A stretch of DNA of 64,000 nt from Methylomicrobium lacus LW14. GTDB taxonomy: Bacteria; Pseudomonadota; Gammaproteobacteria; Methylococcales; Methylomonadaceae. Under the pieces are notes generated by a model, which saw nothing but the letters and a program-made list of their open reading frames with translations, did not search any database and was not told the DNA's origin. The stretch covers positions 2,046,001 to 2,110,000 of the forward strand of contig NZ_AZUN01000001.1 in NCBI RefSeq assembly GCF_000527095.1, read 5' to 3'. This document shows positions 16,828 to 25,813 of the stretch, in pieces. The stretch's first letter is position 1; each line of letters begins with the position of its first letter. A program made the position numbers and the translations under genes.

Positions 16828-18845
16828 TCCCTGGCGAACAGCGCCTCGACGAAGGCGTCGGCATGAAAATCCTGCAAGTCGTCGATGCCTTCGCCGACGC
16901 CGATGAAGCGGATCGGAATGCCGATTTGCTTGGCCAGCGCGAAGATCATCCCGCCTTTCGCGGTGCCGTCCAGCTTGGTCAATACCAGCCCGGTCAGCGC
17001 CACCGCCTCATTGAACTGCTTGGCTTGCGACAACGCATTCTGCCCGGTGCCCGCATCGATCACCAACAGCACTTCGTGCGGCGCGTCTGCATCGAGCTTG
17101 CCCATGATGCGTTTGACTTTTTTCAACTCGTCCATCAGATTGGACTTGGTGTGCAGACGGCCGGCGGTATCCGCGATCAAGACATCGATGCCTTTCGCCT
17201 TGGCCGATTGCAGGCCGTCATAGATCACCGAGGCCGAATCGGCGCCGGTATGCTGCGCGACCACATGGATGTTGTTGCGTTCGCCCCAGGTTTGCAGCTG
17301 CTCGACCGCCGCCGCGCGGAAGGTGTCGCCGGCCGCCAGCATCACGCTGTGGCCCTGCGCCTGCAGGCGTTTGGCCAGCTTGCCGATTGTCGTGGTCTTG
17401 CCGACGCCGTTCACGCCGACGACCAGAATGACGAACGGATTATCCTGCTCGGGAATCTTCAGCGGCTCGCTGCAAGGTTCGACGATAGCCAGCAATTCCT
17501 GTTTAACCGCGGCGGTCAACATGTCCGCGTCGCGCAATTGATGGCGTTCGAGGCTTTGGGTCAGGTGGTTGATGATCTTGGTCGTCGCGTCGATGCCGAT
17601 GTCGGCCATCAACAAGGTCGCCTCGATGTCTTCGAGCAAGTCGTCGCTGACGCCTTTTTGACCGAACGTCAGACTCGCCAGCGCGTCGCCGAGTCCCGAA
17701 CGGCTCCGTTTCAGCTGCGATTTCAGACGCAGATACAAGGATTCCGGCGCAGGCTCGACATAAACTTCTTCGCCGGCTTTTTCGGCCGAAACCGGAACCT
17801 TGATAGCTTCTTTTTCTTCCGGCAACGGCCGTACGCGTTCGGCCGGGATTTCGGCTTCCTTCAGGCCATAACGGCCATAGAAACTGATCGAAATCAGCGG
17901 CATCATCATCAGCGCCGCGAACGCATTGTGCAGCACCGCCGCCCACAGCGGCGCGACCAGTTTCACGATCGCGATGCCGAGGCCGATCTGGACGATCAGC
18001 AGGATGCTGAGCTTCAAGCCGGCCCGTCTGACCTGCTTCGGATTCTTCCCCGAGGTCGCCAGCAGCATCACCAGACTCAGCACAAGGAAGCTGACCAGCG
18101 CGAAGACCCGGTGCAGCCAGTGCACCGCGACTTGCGCCTCCGGCGACAAGATACCGGTATTGCCGGTCACAAGACCGTTCAAAAGATTCAGCGCGGCGTT
18201 GAAATCGGCCGCTGCGGGGAACCATTGACCGTTGCACAACGGCAAATCACTGCCGCAGGCGAGCGCCGCCAGATTGGTGCTGGTCCAGCCGCCGAGCAGG
18301 GTTTGCAGCAGCACGACCACCATCGCAAAGCGCGCCAGCCACACCGGACCCTGACGGGATGGAAGCCGCGTCAGACCCGGTTTCACGCGCAGATACAGAC
18401 CGTTCAACAGCCAGAACGTGAGCATGCCGAGCAACAGATGCGCGGTCACGATCAGCGGCATCGTATGCAGCTTGACCGCCCACATGCCCAGTGCGGCTTG
18501 CAGCCCGACCAGAATCAACAAGAGGAGGCTTCCTGTGACCGCAGCCAGACGGTTCGTCTTGACCCAGGGCGACAGCAGCGCGAGCAGCAGGATCACCACG
18601 CCGAGACCCGCCGCCAGATAGCGGTGCGTCATTTCCTTAATGGCCTTCGCATGCTCGAAAGGATGCTCGGGAAAAGCCAGATCGGCCTCGGCCTTGAAAT
18701 CCGGAGTATCGACAATCACCGCCTTGCCGTAGCAGCCGGGCCAGTCGGGACAGCCGAGACCCGCGTCCGATAAGCGCACATACGCGCCGAAGACGATCAC
18801 GATCAGCGCCAGAAAGACGCCGAAGAGAGCAAGTTTTTTATACAT
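16824..18845 (-). CDS. Heme A synthase (CtaA/Cox15) fused in frame to SRP receptor FtsY
   Basis: A single 673-residue frame. Residues 1-~323 are heme A synthase: eight hydrophobic segments, GCPDWPGC (32-38) and ACGSDLPLC (196-204) cysteine pairs, and conserved heme-ligand histidines in EMTHRYLA, TAHLLLG, VHWLHR and LHNAFA. Residues ~324-395 are a charged linker (EIPAERVRPLPEEKEA). Residues ~396-673 are the FtsY NG domains with GVNGVGKTTT (477-486), DTFRAAA, DTAGRLHT, LTKLDGTAKGG and IGVGEGIDDL. No ATG/GTG with a ribosome binding site is visible for a separate FtsY. The neighbours are the cox assembly genes upstream and ftsE downstream (ATGA overlap), so the fusion lies exactly where two conserved operons meet. 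The usual acidic FtsY A domain is replaced by a polytopic membrane anchor. Confidence 0.9.
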   Translation of the reverse strand: MYKKLALFGVFLALIVIVFGAYVRLSDAGLGCPDWPGCYGKAVIVDTPDFKAEADLAFPEHPFEHAKAIKEMTHRYLAAGLGVVILLLALLSPWVKTNRLAAVTGSLLLLILVGLQAALGMWAVKLHTMPLIVTAHLLLGMLTFWLLNGLYLRVKPGLTRLPSRQGPVWLARFAMVVVLLQTLLGGWTSTNLAALACGSDLPLCNGQWFPAAADFNAALNLLNGLVTGNTGILSPEAQVAVHWLHRVFALVSFLVLSLVMLLATSGKNPKQVRRAGLKLSILLIVQIGLGIAIVKLVAPLWAAVLHNAFAALMMMPLISISFYGRYGLKEAEIPAERVRPLPEEKEAIKVPVSAEKAGEEVYVEPAPESLYLRLKSQLKRSRSGLGDALASLTFGQKGVSDDLLEDIEATLLMADIGIDATTKIINHLTQSLERHQLRDADMLTAAVKQELLAIVEPCSEPLKIPEQDNPFVILVVGVNGVGKTTTIGKLAKRLQAQGHSVMLAAGDTFRAAAVEQLQTWGERNNIHVVAQHTGADSASVIYDGLQSAKAKGIDVLIADTAGRLHTKSNLMDELKKVKRIMGKLDADAPHEVLLVIDAGTGQNALSQAKQFNEAVALTGLVLTKLDGTAKGGMIFALAKQIGIPIRFIGVGEGIDDLQDFHADAFVEALFARD

Positions 18846-18853
18846 CGCGGTTC

Positions 18854-19450
18854 CTAACCAATTTGCGAGATTTTTAAGAGATGCGTCAAATCGCTTTTGA
18901 CTTTATAAGGGTCGAATCCGGGGTCGTATTGCATCATCAGATTGCGCAAAGGATCCATCAACAACAGTGCCCCATCCGGAAAGCCCTCGGGTCTGATGCC
19001 TTTGAGTTTGTTCAGAAAAGACGGGGCCGGTTTGACGCGCAATAAGGCCTTCTCGTCCTTCCACCAGGCTTCGGCAAGCTTCGGATCGGTATTGCCGAGC
19101 AGCAGCGCGACGCGCCGGGTTCTCGGCAAATCCTTGTTCAACATCAATTGTATCTGCTTGGTTTTATGCAGCGCATCCAGGCAAACTTCATTACAGCCCT
19201 GCTGCGGAAGCACATTCACGATCAGCCAATGCGCGCTCAATTCCTGAATATTGTCGCGGCTGAAGGTATCGAAACCACTCAGTTCGGCAGCCTCGGTCGT
19301 GATAGGCGGTACGATCAGCCGGCCGTAATTGGTCTGACCCTGCAACAACTCCGGCTTGACCTTGAACAACACGGCGATCAGGAAGGGGATCAGAGTCATC
19401 GCGAACACAATCAGGATGAGCTGACGATTTTTTTTCTGTTGAGTATTCAT
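18854..19450 (-). CDS. Membrane-anchored SCO/thioredoxin-like cytochrome oxidase assembly protein
   Basis: 198 residues: one N-terminal TM (LILIVFAMTLIPFLIAVLF) then a periplasmic domain with a CxxxC pair (C86, C90 in QQGCNEVC) placed like the copper/redox cysteines of SCO proteins and thioredoxin-like folds. The family is regularly found between SURF1 and ctaA in gammaproteobacterial cox clusters and is thought to help copper or heme delivery; the exact function is not established. Nine bp separate it from the ctaA-ftsY start and four from the SURF1 stop. Confidence 0.75.
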   Translation of the reverse strand: MNTQQKKNRQLILIVFAMTLIPFLIAVLFKVKPELLQGQTNYGRLIVPPITTEAAELSGFDTFSRDNIQELSAHWLIVNVLPQQGCNEVCLDALHKTKQIQLMLNKDLPRTRRVALLLGNTDPKLAEAWWKDEKALLRVKPAPSFLNKLKGIRPEGFPDGALLLMDPLRNLMMQYDPGFDPYKVKSDLTHLLKISQIG

Positions 19451-19454
19451 TTTT

Positions 19455-20156
19455 TTATTTCACACGGCTGAACCAAAGAAACAACAGCACCAGCGCCAGC
19501 GCGAGGCCGAACCATTGCACCGCGTAAGCGACATGCTTCTCCGGCGGCATCACACTGATTTCGTGCCACTCGCGCCGATAGCCTTCGGGCGCCTGTTTGT
19601 CGAGTTCGATCATAAAAGGAAACACGGGGTAACCGAGCCTTGCGGACAGGATTGCACTGTCTGCGACCTGCACGACCGCCGGCCAGCCTGCACTCGGCTG
19701 GTCCGCGCCGGCCAGCTTGATGCCGACGCTCGGAAAATGATTGATCCGGCCGCTGACCTGAGTCGGGTTCTGTTGCAGGGCCGGGGCGGGCAAGGTCTTC
19801 CGATCCTGATTGGCCGGAATCCAACCCCGGTTCACCAGCACGGCCTTATTGCCCGCATCCAGGATGAACGGCGTCAACACGAAATAGCCGACCTTGCCGC
19901 CCGCAACCTGGTTGTCGATCAAAATCTGATGGTCACCGTCATAATGCCCGCTGGCGTCAACCGATTTATAGCGCAATGCGTCCTTGTCTTCCGGCGTTGC
20001 CGCGGTCAATTGCAGCGAAGGCGCGGCCATGCCCTGCTTTTGCTGCGCGAAAAAAGCGCGCTTTTGCTCGGCCCGGTCCAATTGCCAAAAGCCGAGAGAG
20101 ATCAATATCGGCAGCATGCACAACACTACCAGGGTTGGGATTTTTTCAAATTTCAT
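19455..20156 (-). CDS. SURF1-family cytochrome c oxidase assembly protein
   Basis: 233 residues from ATG 20156. Typical SURF1 shape: two TMs at the ends (IPTLVVLCMLPILISLGFWQ and YAVQWFGLALALVLLFLWFS) around a soluble domain with GFWQLDRAEQKR, DNQVAGGKVGYFVLTPF and VLVNRGWIP. It assists heme a insertion into subunit I. It is divergent from the DUF2909 gene, so the SURF1-thioredoxin-ctaA/ftsY-ftsEX run likely starts in the 20157-20245 gap. Confidence 0.92.
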   Translation of the reverse strand: MKFEKIPTLVVLCMLPILISLGFWQLDRAEQKRAFFAQQKQGMAAPSLQLTAATPEDKDALRYKSVDASGHYDGDHQILIDNQVAGGKVGYFVLTPFILDAGNKAVLVNRGWIPANQDRKTLPAPALQQNPTQVSGRINHFPSVGIKLAGADQPSAGWPAVVQVADSAILSARLGYPVFPFMIELDKQAPEGYRREWHEISVMPPEKHVAYAVQWFGLALALVLLFLWFSRVK

Positions 20157-20245
20157 CGGCCACAATAAACTTGCAATTCCCCTGACAAAGATATAATTTT
20201 CGTTGTTTATTCATTTCAGCATTCAGCCAGCGGCGCCATTCATCC

Positions 20246-20527
20246 ATGATTATCAAAACCATCGTCACCATCGCGTTCATCCTGATCATTATAAGTCTCG
20301 GTTCGGCGCTTTTACACCTCGTCAAACACCGGAGCGATGAAGACTCAAAAAAAACGGTCAGGGCGCTGACCTTCCGGATCTCCCTTTCGCTCGTGCTGTT
20401 CATTTTTGTTTACATCATGATAGCGACCGGGCTTTACACGCCGCACGGCATCGGCGTAAGAATGCATGCGCCGAAACCGGCCGCAAGTGCCGCGCCGGCG
20501 CCGCAAAACACCCCGAAATCCAACTGA
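20246..20527 (+). CDS. DUF2909-like twin-transmembrane protein
   Basis: 93 residues with two TMs (IIKTIVTIAFILIIISLGSA and ISLSLVLFIFVYIMIATGLY) and a Pro/Ala-rich tail. This small protein is a frequent member of proteobacterial cox clusters between coxC and SURF1. It is the only plus-strand gene within this cluster. Role unknown. Confidence 0.8.
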   Translation: MIIKTIVTIAFILIIISLGSALLHLVKHRSDEDSKKTVRALTFRISLSLVLFIFVYIMIATGLYTPHGIGVRMHAPKPAASAAPAPQNTPKSN

Positions 20528-20529
20528 CA

Positions 20530-20562
20530 AAAAAAAAGCGTTGCCTAAGCGGCAACGCTTTT
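20530..20562. terminator. Bidirectional Rho-independent terminator
   Basis: Arms AAGCGTTGCC (20536-20545) and GGCAACGCTT (20551-20560) with a 5-nt loop, flanked by a long A run on the left and TTTT on the right. It serves both the DUF2909 gene and coxC, which converge here. Confidence 0.92.
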
Positions 20563-20581
20563 AAAGGCATCAAAATTCCGA

Positions 20582-21454
20582 TTATAACAAATATACAAAC
20601 ACGAACAGGCCCAGCCAGACCACGTCGACGAAGTGCCAATACCAGGCGGCCGCCTCGAACGCAAAATGGTTTTCCGGTTTGAAATGGCCTCTCCAGCTGC
20701 GGAACAATACCGTGCTCAGCATGATGGCGCCGACGCAGACATGGAAACCGTGGAAGCCGGTCAGCATGAAGAAGGTCGAACCGTAAATGCCGGTGCCGAG
20801 AGTCAGGCCCATTTCGCTGTAAGCTTCATGGTATTCGTAAGCCTGTAAGCCAACGAACAGGAAACCCAGACCAACGGTCGCAATCAAGCCTTGAATCAAC
20901 TGCTGGCGTTTTCCAGCCAACAGGCCGTGATGCGCCCAGGTGCAGGTCACGCCGCTGCTGAGCAGGATCAAGGTGTTCAGGAAAGCCAGACCCCATGGAC
21001 CCATCGCTTCGAATTCGCCGTCCGGAGTCGGTTTGCCTTCGAGCAGATGGCCAGGACCATTGGTCGGCCAAACCGCCTCAAAGCCCTGGTGTAAAATCTC
21101 TCCGGTGGCGCCCTCGGCCAGCCAAGGCACCGACAAATTCCGGGTGTACCAGAGCGAGCCAAAGAACACCGCGAAGAACATCACCTCGGAAAAGATGAAC
21201 CACATCATGCCCATCCGGTACGAAATACCGACCTGGGTGTTGTACATGCCGAATTCGCTTTCGAGCGACTGCAAGGTAAACCAGCCGGCCAGCATGAAAA
21301 TAAAAATCAACAGGCCCAAAACCATCATGCCCGGTCCGATCGACGAACCGTTCAGATAATTCGCGAAACCCGCCAGCGTGATGAACAGCCCCACCGTGCC
21401 TATTATCGGCCAGGTCGCTTTATGCGGGATGTAATAAGCATTGTGTGTGGACAT
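20582..21454 (-). CDS. coxC: Cytochrome c oxidase subunit III
   Basis: 290 residues with seven TMs. Characteristic blocks: YRMGMMWFIFSEVMFFAVFF, SSGVTCTWAHHGLLAGKR, LTGFHGFHVCVGAIML and the C-terminal FEAAAWYWHFVDVVWLGLF. It is part of the aa3-type terminal oxidase core in the inner membrane. It is the last gene of the coxB-coxA-ctaG-coxC transcription unit, ending at a strong terminator. Confidence 0.97.
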   Translation of the reverse strand: MSTHNAYYIPHKATWPIIGTVGLFITLAGFANYLNGSSIGPGMMVLGLLIFIFMLAGWFTLQSLESEFGMYNTQVGISYRMGMMWFIFSEVMFFAVFFGSLWYTRNLSVPWLAEGATGEILHQGFEAVWPTNGPGHLLEGKPTPDGEFEAMGPWGLAFLNTLILLSSGVTCTWAHHGLLAGKRQQLIQGLIATVGLGFLFVGLQAYEYHEAYSEMGLTLGTGIYGSTFFMLTGFHGFHVCVGAIMLSTVLFRSWRGHFKPENHFAFEAAAWYWHFVDVVWLGLFVFVYLL

Positions 21455-21465
21455 AATGTTCCCCT

Positions 21466-22011
21466 TTATTGTTTCTCTGCTTTTTCAGTATTGTCAAAAA
21501 ATGTATAAGCCAGCGTAATCGTTTTGTGCTCCGGCGAGATTTTGGGATCGACGACGAATCGCACCGGCATCGATCTGCCTTCCCGCGCCTTGAATTTCTG
21601 CTCGGTAAAGCAAAAACACTCGGTCTTCTTAAAATACTCGGCCGCAAGGCCCGGCGAAATGCTCGGTATCGCCTGCGCGACCATCGGCTTGTCGGTCTTG
21701 TTTTCCGCATAAAAATTCACCGTATAATACTGCCCCGGATGCACCTTTAACTTCGGCGTTTCCGCGCGAAACTCCATCGGCGCCGCTTCATTCAAGGCGG
21801 TCACGAATTCGACGGTCAATTCCCGGCTCGGGTCGACCTGATAGCCGGTTTCTTTCGCGGCGGTGCTTTCGACCTTGCCGTTCAGTCCGGTTACCTCGCA
21901 CAACACGTCATACAGCGGCACCAGCGCAAAACCGAAGCCGAACATGGCCACCGCCACCAGCAACAGAGTGCGGACCAGCTTGGCGTTTTTTCGTTGCAAT
22001 TCGCCGGTCAT
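21466..22011 (-). CDS. ctaG: Cytochrome c oxidase assembly protein CtaG/Cox11 (CuB insertion)
   Basis: 181 residues: one TM (TLLLVAVAMFGFGFALVPLY) followed by a periplasmic copper-binding domain with the CFCF motif at 132-135 (KKTECFCFTEQKF) and MPVRFVVDP. It delivers copper to the CuB site of subunit I. The start overlaps the stop of the 32-residue gene upstream by ATGA. Confidence 0.96.
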   Translation of the reverse strand: MTGELQRKNAKLVRTLLLVAVAMFGFGFALVPLYDVLCEVTGLNGKVESTAAKETGYQVDPSRELTVEFVTALNEAAPMEFRAETPKLKVHPGQYYTVNFYAENKTDKPMVAQAIPSISPGLAAEYFKKTECFCFTEQKFKAREGRSMPVRFVVDPKISPEHKTITLAYTFFDNTEKAEKQ

Positions 22012-22106
22012 TGCGAAATGGCTTTCAGCACGGCAAAGACATAGATCGTGAGTGCAATCGCGACCAGTATCAATACCGTCAAAATATTTTTCTGTTTAAT
22101 AGTCAT
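22008..22106 (-). CDS. 32-residue single-TM cytochrome oxidase small assembly protein (putative)
   Basis: MTIKQKNILTVLILVAIALT is the N-terminal part; one TM covers most of the protein. It lies between coxA and ctaG and overlaps ctaG by ATGA. A tiny single-TM protein at this position is common in gammaproteobacterial cox clusters. A longer in-frame start (22235) would run into coxA and is rejected. Confidence 0.65.
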   Translation of the reverse strand: MTIKQKNILTVLILVAIALTIYVFAVLKAISQ

Positions 22107-22159
22107 CTTGATCAACCGACACGCTGCCTTGGGCAGCGTATCTATTTGTTTCGACTCAA

Positions 22160-23782
22160 TTAAGAACGTTCGGTTGGAACAGTTTCCGGCGGCGTCGTGA
22201 AGGTATGGTAAGGCAGCGGCGATGGCAGAGTCCATTCCAGACCATGCTTGTGCGCATCTTCCCAGACCTCATCGCTGACTTTTTCGCCGGTGCCGCCGCG
22301 GATCGTATCGATCACGATATACAGGAACAGCAATTGGCTGGCGCCGAAGATGAAGCCGCCGATACTTGAAACCATGTTCCAATCGGCAAACTGCACCGCA
22401 TAATCCGGAATACGGCGCGGCATGCCGGCCAAACCTAAGAAATGCTGCGGGAAAAACAGAATGTTGACCGAAATCGTCGACAGCCAGAAATGCAGCTTGC
22501 CGATCCGCTCGTTATACATGTGGCCGGTCCATTTCGGCAGCCAGAAATAACCGGCGGCCATCAGGATGAAGACCGAAGCCGGCACCAGTGTATAGTGGAA
22601 ATGCGCGACGATGAAATAGGTATCGTGGTATTGGAAATCGGATGGCGCGATCGACATCATCAGACCGGTGAAGCCGCCTATCGTGAACAACACCACGAAC
22701 GCGATCGAAAACAGCATCGGCGTTTCGAAAGTCATCGAGCCTTTCCACATGGTCGCGGTCCAGTTGAATACCTTCACTGCGGTCGGGATCGCGATCAGCA
22801 TGGTCGCGTACATGAAATAGATTTCCCCGGCCATCGGCATGCCGACCAGGAACATGTGGTGCGCCCAGACAATGAAAGACAGGAAAGCGATCGCCGCGGT
22901 CGCGTAGACCATCGAACTGTAGCCGAACAGCGGCTTGCGCGCGAAGACCGGAATGATCGTCGATGCGACGCCGAAGGTCGGCAGAATCATCACGTACACT
23001 TCCGGGTGGCCGAAGAACCAGAAAATGTGCTGATACAACACCGGGTCACCGCCGCCTGCCGCGTCAAAGAAGCTGGTTTCGAAGAATTTGTCGGTCAACA
23101 ACATGGTTACCGCGCCGGCAAACACCGGCATGATCGCGATCAACAAAAACGCGGTGATCAGCCAGGTCCAGACGAACAACGGCATCTTCATCATCGTCAT
23201 CGCCGGAGCGCGCATGTTGAAGATCGTCGCGATGATATTGATCGAGCCCATGATCGACGAAATCCCGAGCAAATGCACCGAGAAAATCGCGAACGGCAGC
23301 GCCGCTCCGGTTTGCAGCACCAACGGCGGATACAGGGTCCAGCCGGCGGCGGGCGCGCCGCCTTCCATGAACAGGGTGCTGGCGAGCAATAAGCCGCCGG
23401 CGACCAAGAGCCAGAAGCTCATGTTGTTCATCCGCGGCAGCGCCATGTCCGGCGCGCCGATCATCAATGGGATCATCCAGTTCGCCAGACCGACGAAAGC
23501 CGGCATCACCGCGCCGAAGACCATGATCAGCGCGTGCATCGTGGTCATCGAGTTGAAGAATTGCGGGTTCACGAACTGCAAACCCGGTTCGAACAGCTCG
23601 GCGCGGATCACCATCGCCATCGCGCCGCCCAGGAAAAACATCGCGAGCGCAAAGACCAGATACAGCGTGCCGATATCCTTATGGTTGGTCGTGACGATCC
23701 AGCGAAGCCATCCCTTCATCGGGCCGTGGTCATCATGATGATCATCGTGGTGATGATCATGGGGTGCTATGACAGCGGACAT
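22160..23782 (-). CDS. coxA: Cytochrome c oxidase subunit I
   Basis: 540 residues, 12 TMs. Contains HPEVYVMILPTFG and VWAHHMFLVGM with the CuB/heme a3 histidines, and the closing HFHYTLVPASVFI with heme ligands. It holds heme a, heme a3 and CuB. The N-terminus is unusually histidine/aspartate-rich (PHDHHHDDHHDDHGP) before the first TM. It is in an operon with coxB upstream (72 bp gap). Confidence 0.98.
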   Translation of the reverse strand: MSAVIAPHDHHHDDHHDDHGPMKGWLRWIVTTNHKDIGTLYLVFALAMFFLGGAMAMVIRAELFEPGLQFVNPQFFNSMTTMHALIMVFGAVMPAFVGLANWMIPLMIGAPDMALPRMNNMSFWLLVAGGLLLASTLFMEGGAPAAGWTLYPPLVLQTGAALPFAIFSVHLLGISSIMGSINIIATIFNMRAPAMTMMKMPLFVWTWLITAFLLIAIMPVFAGAVTMLLTDKFFETSFFDAAGGGDPVLYQHIFWFFGHPEVYVMILPTFGVASTIIPVFARKPLFGYSSMVYATAAIAFLSFIVWAHHMFLVGMPMAGEIYFMYATMLIAIPTAVKVFNWTATMWKGSMTFETPMLFSIAFVVLFTIGGFTGLMMSIAPSDFQYHDTYFIVAHFHYTLVPASVFILMAAGYFWLPKWTGHMYNERIGKLHFWLSTISVNILFFPQHFLGLAGMPRRIPDYAVQFADWNMVSSIGGFIFGASQLLFLYIVIDTIRGGTGEKVSDEVWEDAHKHGLEWTLPSPLPYHTFTTPPETVPTERS

Positions 23783-23854
23783 AAGTGTTATACCTCAATA
23801 AAGTGTAAAAAAAGAAGCCATGGGGTCGGGTAAACGTCGTACCGTTCGTCCGCC

Positions 23855-25378
23855 TTATTGCAGCGCCTCGATTTCCGCAGGCGTAATCTTGTCGTTTACC
23901 GAATTGCCCAGCGCATTACGGGTATAGGTGACGACCGCGGCAAACTCTTCGGGGCTCAAGGTTTCGCCGAAAGCCGGCATCATGCCCTTGCCTGCCTTCA
24001 TCAACTTGACCTGCTCCCTAATATCGCCGGTCACCACATCGCTGCCGCTCAGGGCCGGGAAGGTAGGCGGCAAGCCCTGGCCATTCGCTTGATGGCAGGA
24101 CACGCAGTGGCCTTCATAGACGGTCTTTCCTTTCGCAATCAAACCCTCTGTCGACGTAGGATCGACTGGAGCGGCCTTGGCTTCTTCGGTCTTTGCAGAT
24201 GCAGCGTCTTGCTCATCCTCTTCCTCTTCGTCAGCATCCGCAGCGGCGGCCGCGCCTTCCGGCAACAACGCCTGCACCGCTTTCGGCTGGATTTCATCGC
24301 CGACCGAGTTGCCCAGGGCGTTACGGGTATAAGTGATGACCTCTGCCAATTCGTCGGCCTTCAGCATTTTGCCGAATGCCGGCATCGCGCCTTTACCGTT
24401 CAACACCAGATCGGTCTGTGTGTTGATGTCGCCGGTTACCACCGCACTGGCTTTCAGGGCAGGGAATGCACCCGGTACGCCTTCGCCCTTCGGCAAATGG
24501 CAGGTCGAGCAGTTCTTTTCGTACACGCCGGCGCCCTTGGCAACCAAGTCCTCGTGGCTCAGATCGCTCAAATCAGGACCCTTGGCCGCTTCTGCCTTGG
24601 TTTTTTTGAACCAGGCATCATAATCGGGCTGATCCATCGCAATCACCACGATCGGCATAAAGCCGTGATCCTTGCCGCACAATTCGGTGCATTGGCCGCG
24701 GTAAGTGCCCGGCTTATCGACTTGAGTCCAGGCCTCGTTGATAAAGCCAGGGTTGGCGTCCTTCTTCCAGCCCAAATCCGGCACCCACCAGGAGTGGATC
24801 ACATCGGCGGCGGTAAACAGGAAGCGGATTTTCTTTTTGGTCGGAATCACCAGCGGCTTATCGACATTCAGCAAGTAATTCGGCACGGTGGCGGGATCGA
24901 TGCCGGAGCCGAGCTGACGCGCCTTGTTGCTTGCCTCGTCCAGGCTGCTGAAGAACTTCAGGTCGCTGCCCAGATATTCATATTCCCATTTCCATTGCCA
25001 GCCGGTGACCTTGATCGACATGTCGGAATCCTGCACGTCGTCCAGTTCAACGAGCGTCTTGGTTGCAGGAATCGCCATGCTGATCAGGATCACGGTCGGA
25101 ATGACCGTCCAGATGATCTCGACCGTCGTATTTTCATGGAACTGCGCCGCCTGATGCCCCTTGTCCTTGCGGTGATGGAATATCGAGTAGAACATCGTGC
25201 CGAATACGCCAACACCGACGAATACGCAGATCCATAGAATCAGCATATGCAAGTCATGAATATCATGACTGATCTTGGTAACCCCTTCGGTTAAGTTGAG
25301 CGTGTAATCCGCCCGCGCTGACTCTTGTCCGATAGCCGTCAAGATCGTGCCTGCGAATAGTTGCTTGGTTTTGTTCAC
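23855..25378 (-). CDS. coxB: Cytochrome c oxidase subunit II with two fused cytochrome c domains
   Basis: 507 residues from a GTG start with AAGGGG upstream. Signal peptide, two TMs (about 44-66 and 88-106), then the CuA cupredoxin domain with H195, C230, C234, H238 and M241. Two class I cytochrome c domains follow: CSTCH at 290-294 and CVSCH at 425-429, each with a downstream MPAFG methionine. They are separated by an Ala/Glu/Asp-rich linker (372-405). The two c domains share YTRNALGNSV and VVTGDI, so one arose by internal duplication. It receives electrons for the oxidase. Confidence 0.96.
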   Translation of the reverse strand: MNKTKQLFAGTILTAIGQESARADYTLNLTEGVTKISHDIHDLHMLILWICVFVGVGVFGTMFYSIFHHRKDKGHQAAQFHENTTVEIIWTVIPTVILISMAIPATKTLVELDDVQDSDMSIKVTGWQWKWEYEYLGSDLKFFSSLDEASNKARQLGSGIDPATVPNYLLNVDKPLVIPTKKKIRFLFTAADVIHSWWVPDLGWKKDANPGFINEAWTQVDKPGTYRGQCTELCGKDHGFMPIVVIAMDQPDYDAWFKKTKAEAAKGPDLSDLSHEDLVAKGAGVYEKNCSTCHLPKGEGVPGAFPALKASAVVTGDINTQTDLVLNGKGAMPAFGKMLKADELAEVITYTRNALGNSVGDEIQPKAVQALLPEGAAAAADADEEEEDEQDAASAKTEEAKAAPVDPTSTEGLIAKGKTVYEGHCVSCHQANGQGLPPTFPALSGSDVVTGDIREQVKLMKAGKGMMPAFGETLSPEEFAAVVTYTRNALGNSVNDKITPAEIEALQ

Positions 25379-25813
25379 GGAGCAGCCCCTTCGTAAGTAA
25401 TAAAAAACCTTGAATGCGTCATTTCATTTCGTAAGTCATGGATGCTGCCAAAACGGCGCACACCATCCTACGTAAAAAATTTCACAATATAACCATACAA
25501 TTTTACCCTATTGAGCCCTTCTAAGCCAGATTTCTATAGCGCTGAAAGCTTGCGCGGCGACCCCAGGAAGTCAATCAACGCCAAAATGACGCTATTTTCT
25601 GCGAAAAACCCTGTATTGCAGCGCAAACGAGCGAAAAAGCACTCGGAATATTTATATAGAATTTGTAGGGTTATCAAGACTCGCCTCAAGCACGGGTTTG
25701 CGTCTGCGTCGGTTCCCCGTCATGAACCCCAAGGATTTAACCAAAGCTTAAACCCGGGTAAACGGCTTTATTTAGGCTGCGAGCCATCTTCAGGCTTGGC
25801 GACCGCCAAGACG

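Noticed and set aside
16863..18773. Long plus-strand frame opposite the ctaA-ftsY fusion
   Set aside because: Same artefact; its presence does not argue against the fusion, which has full family motifs.
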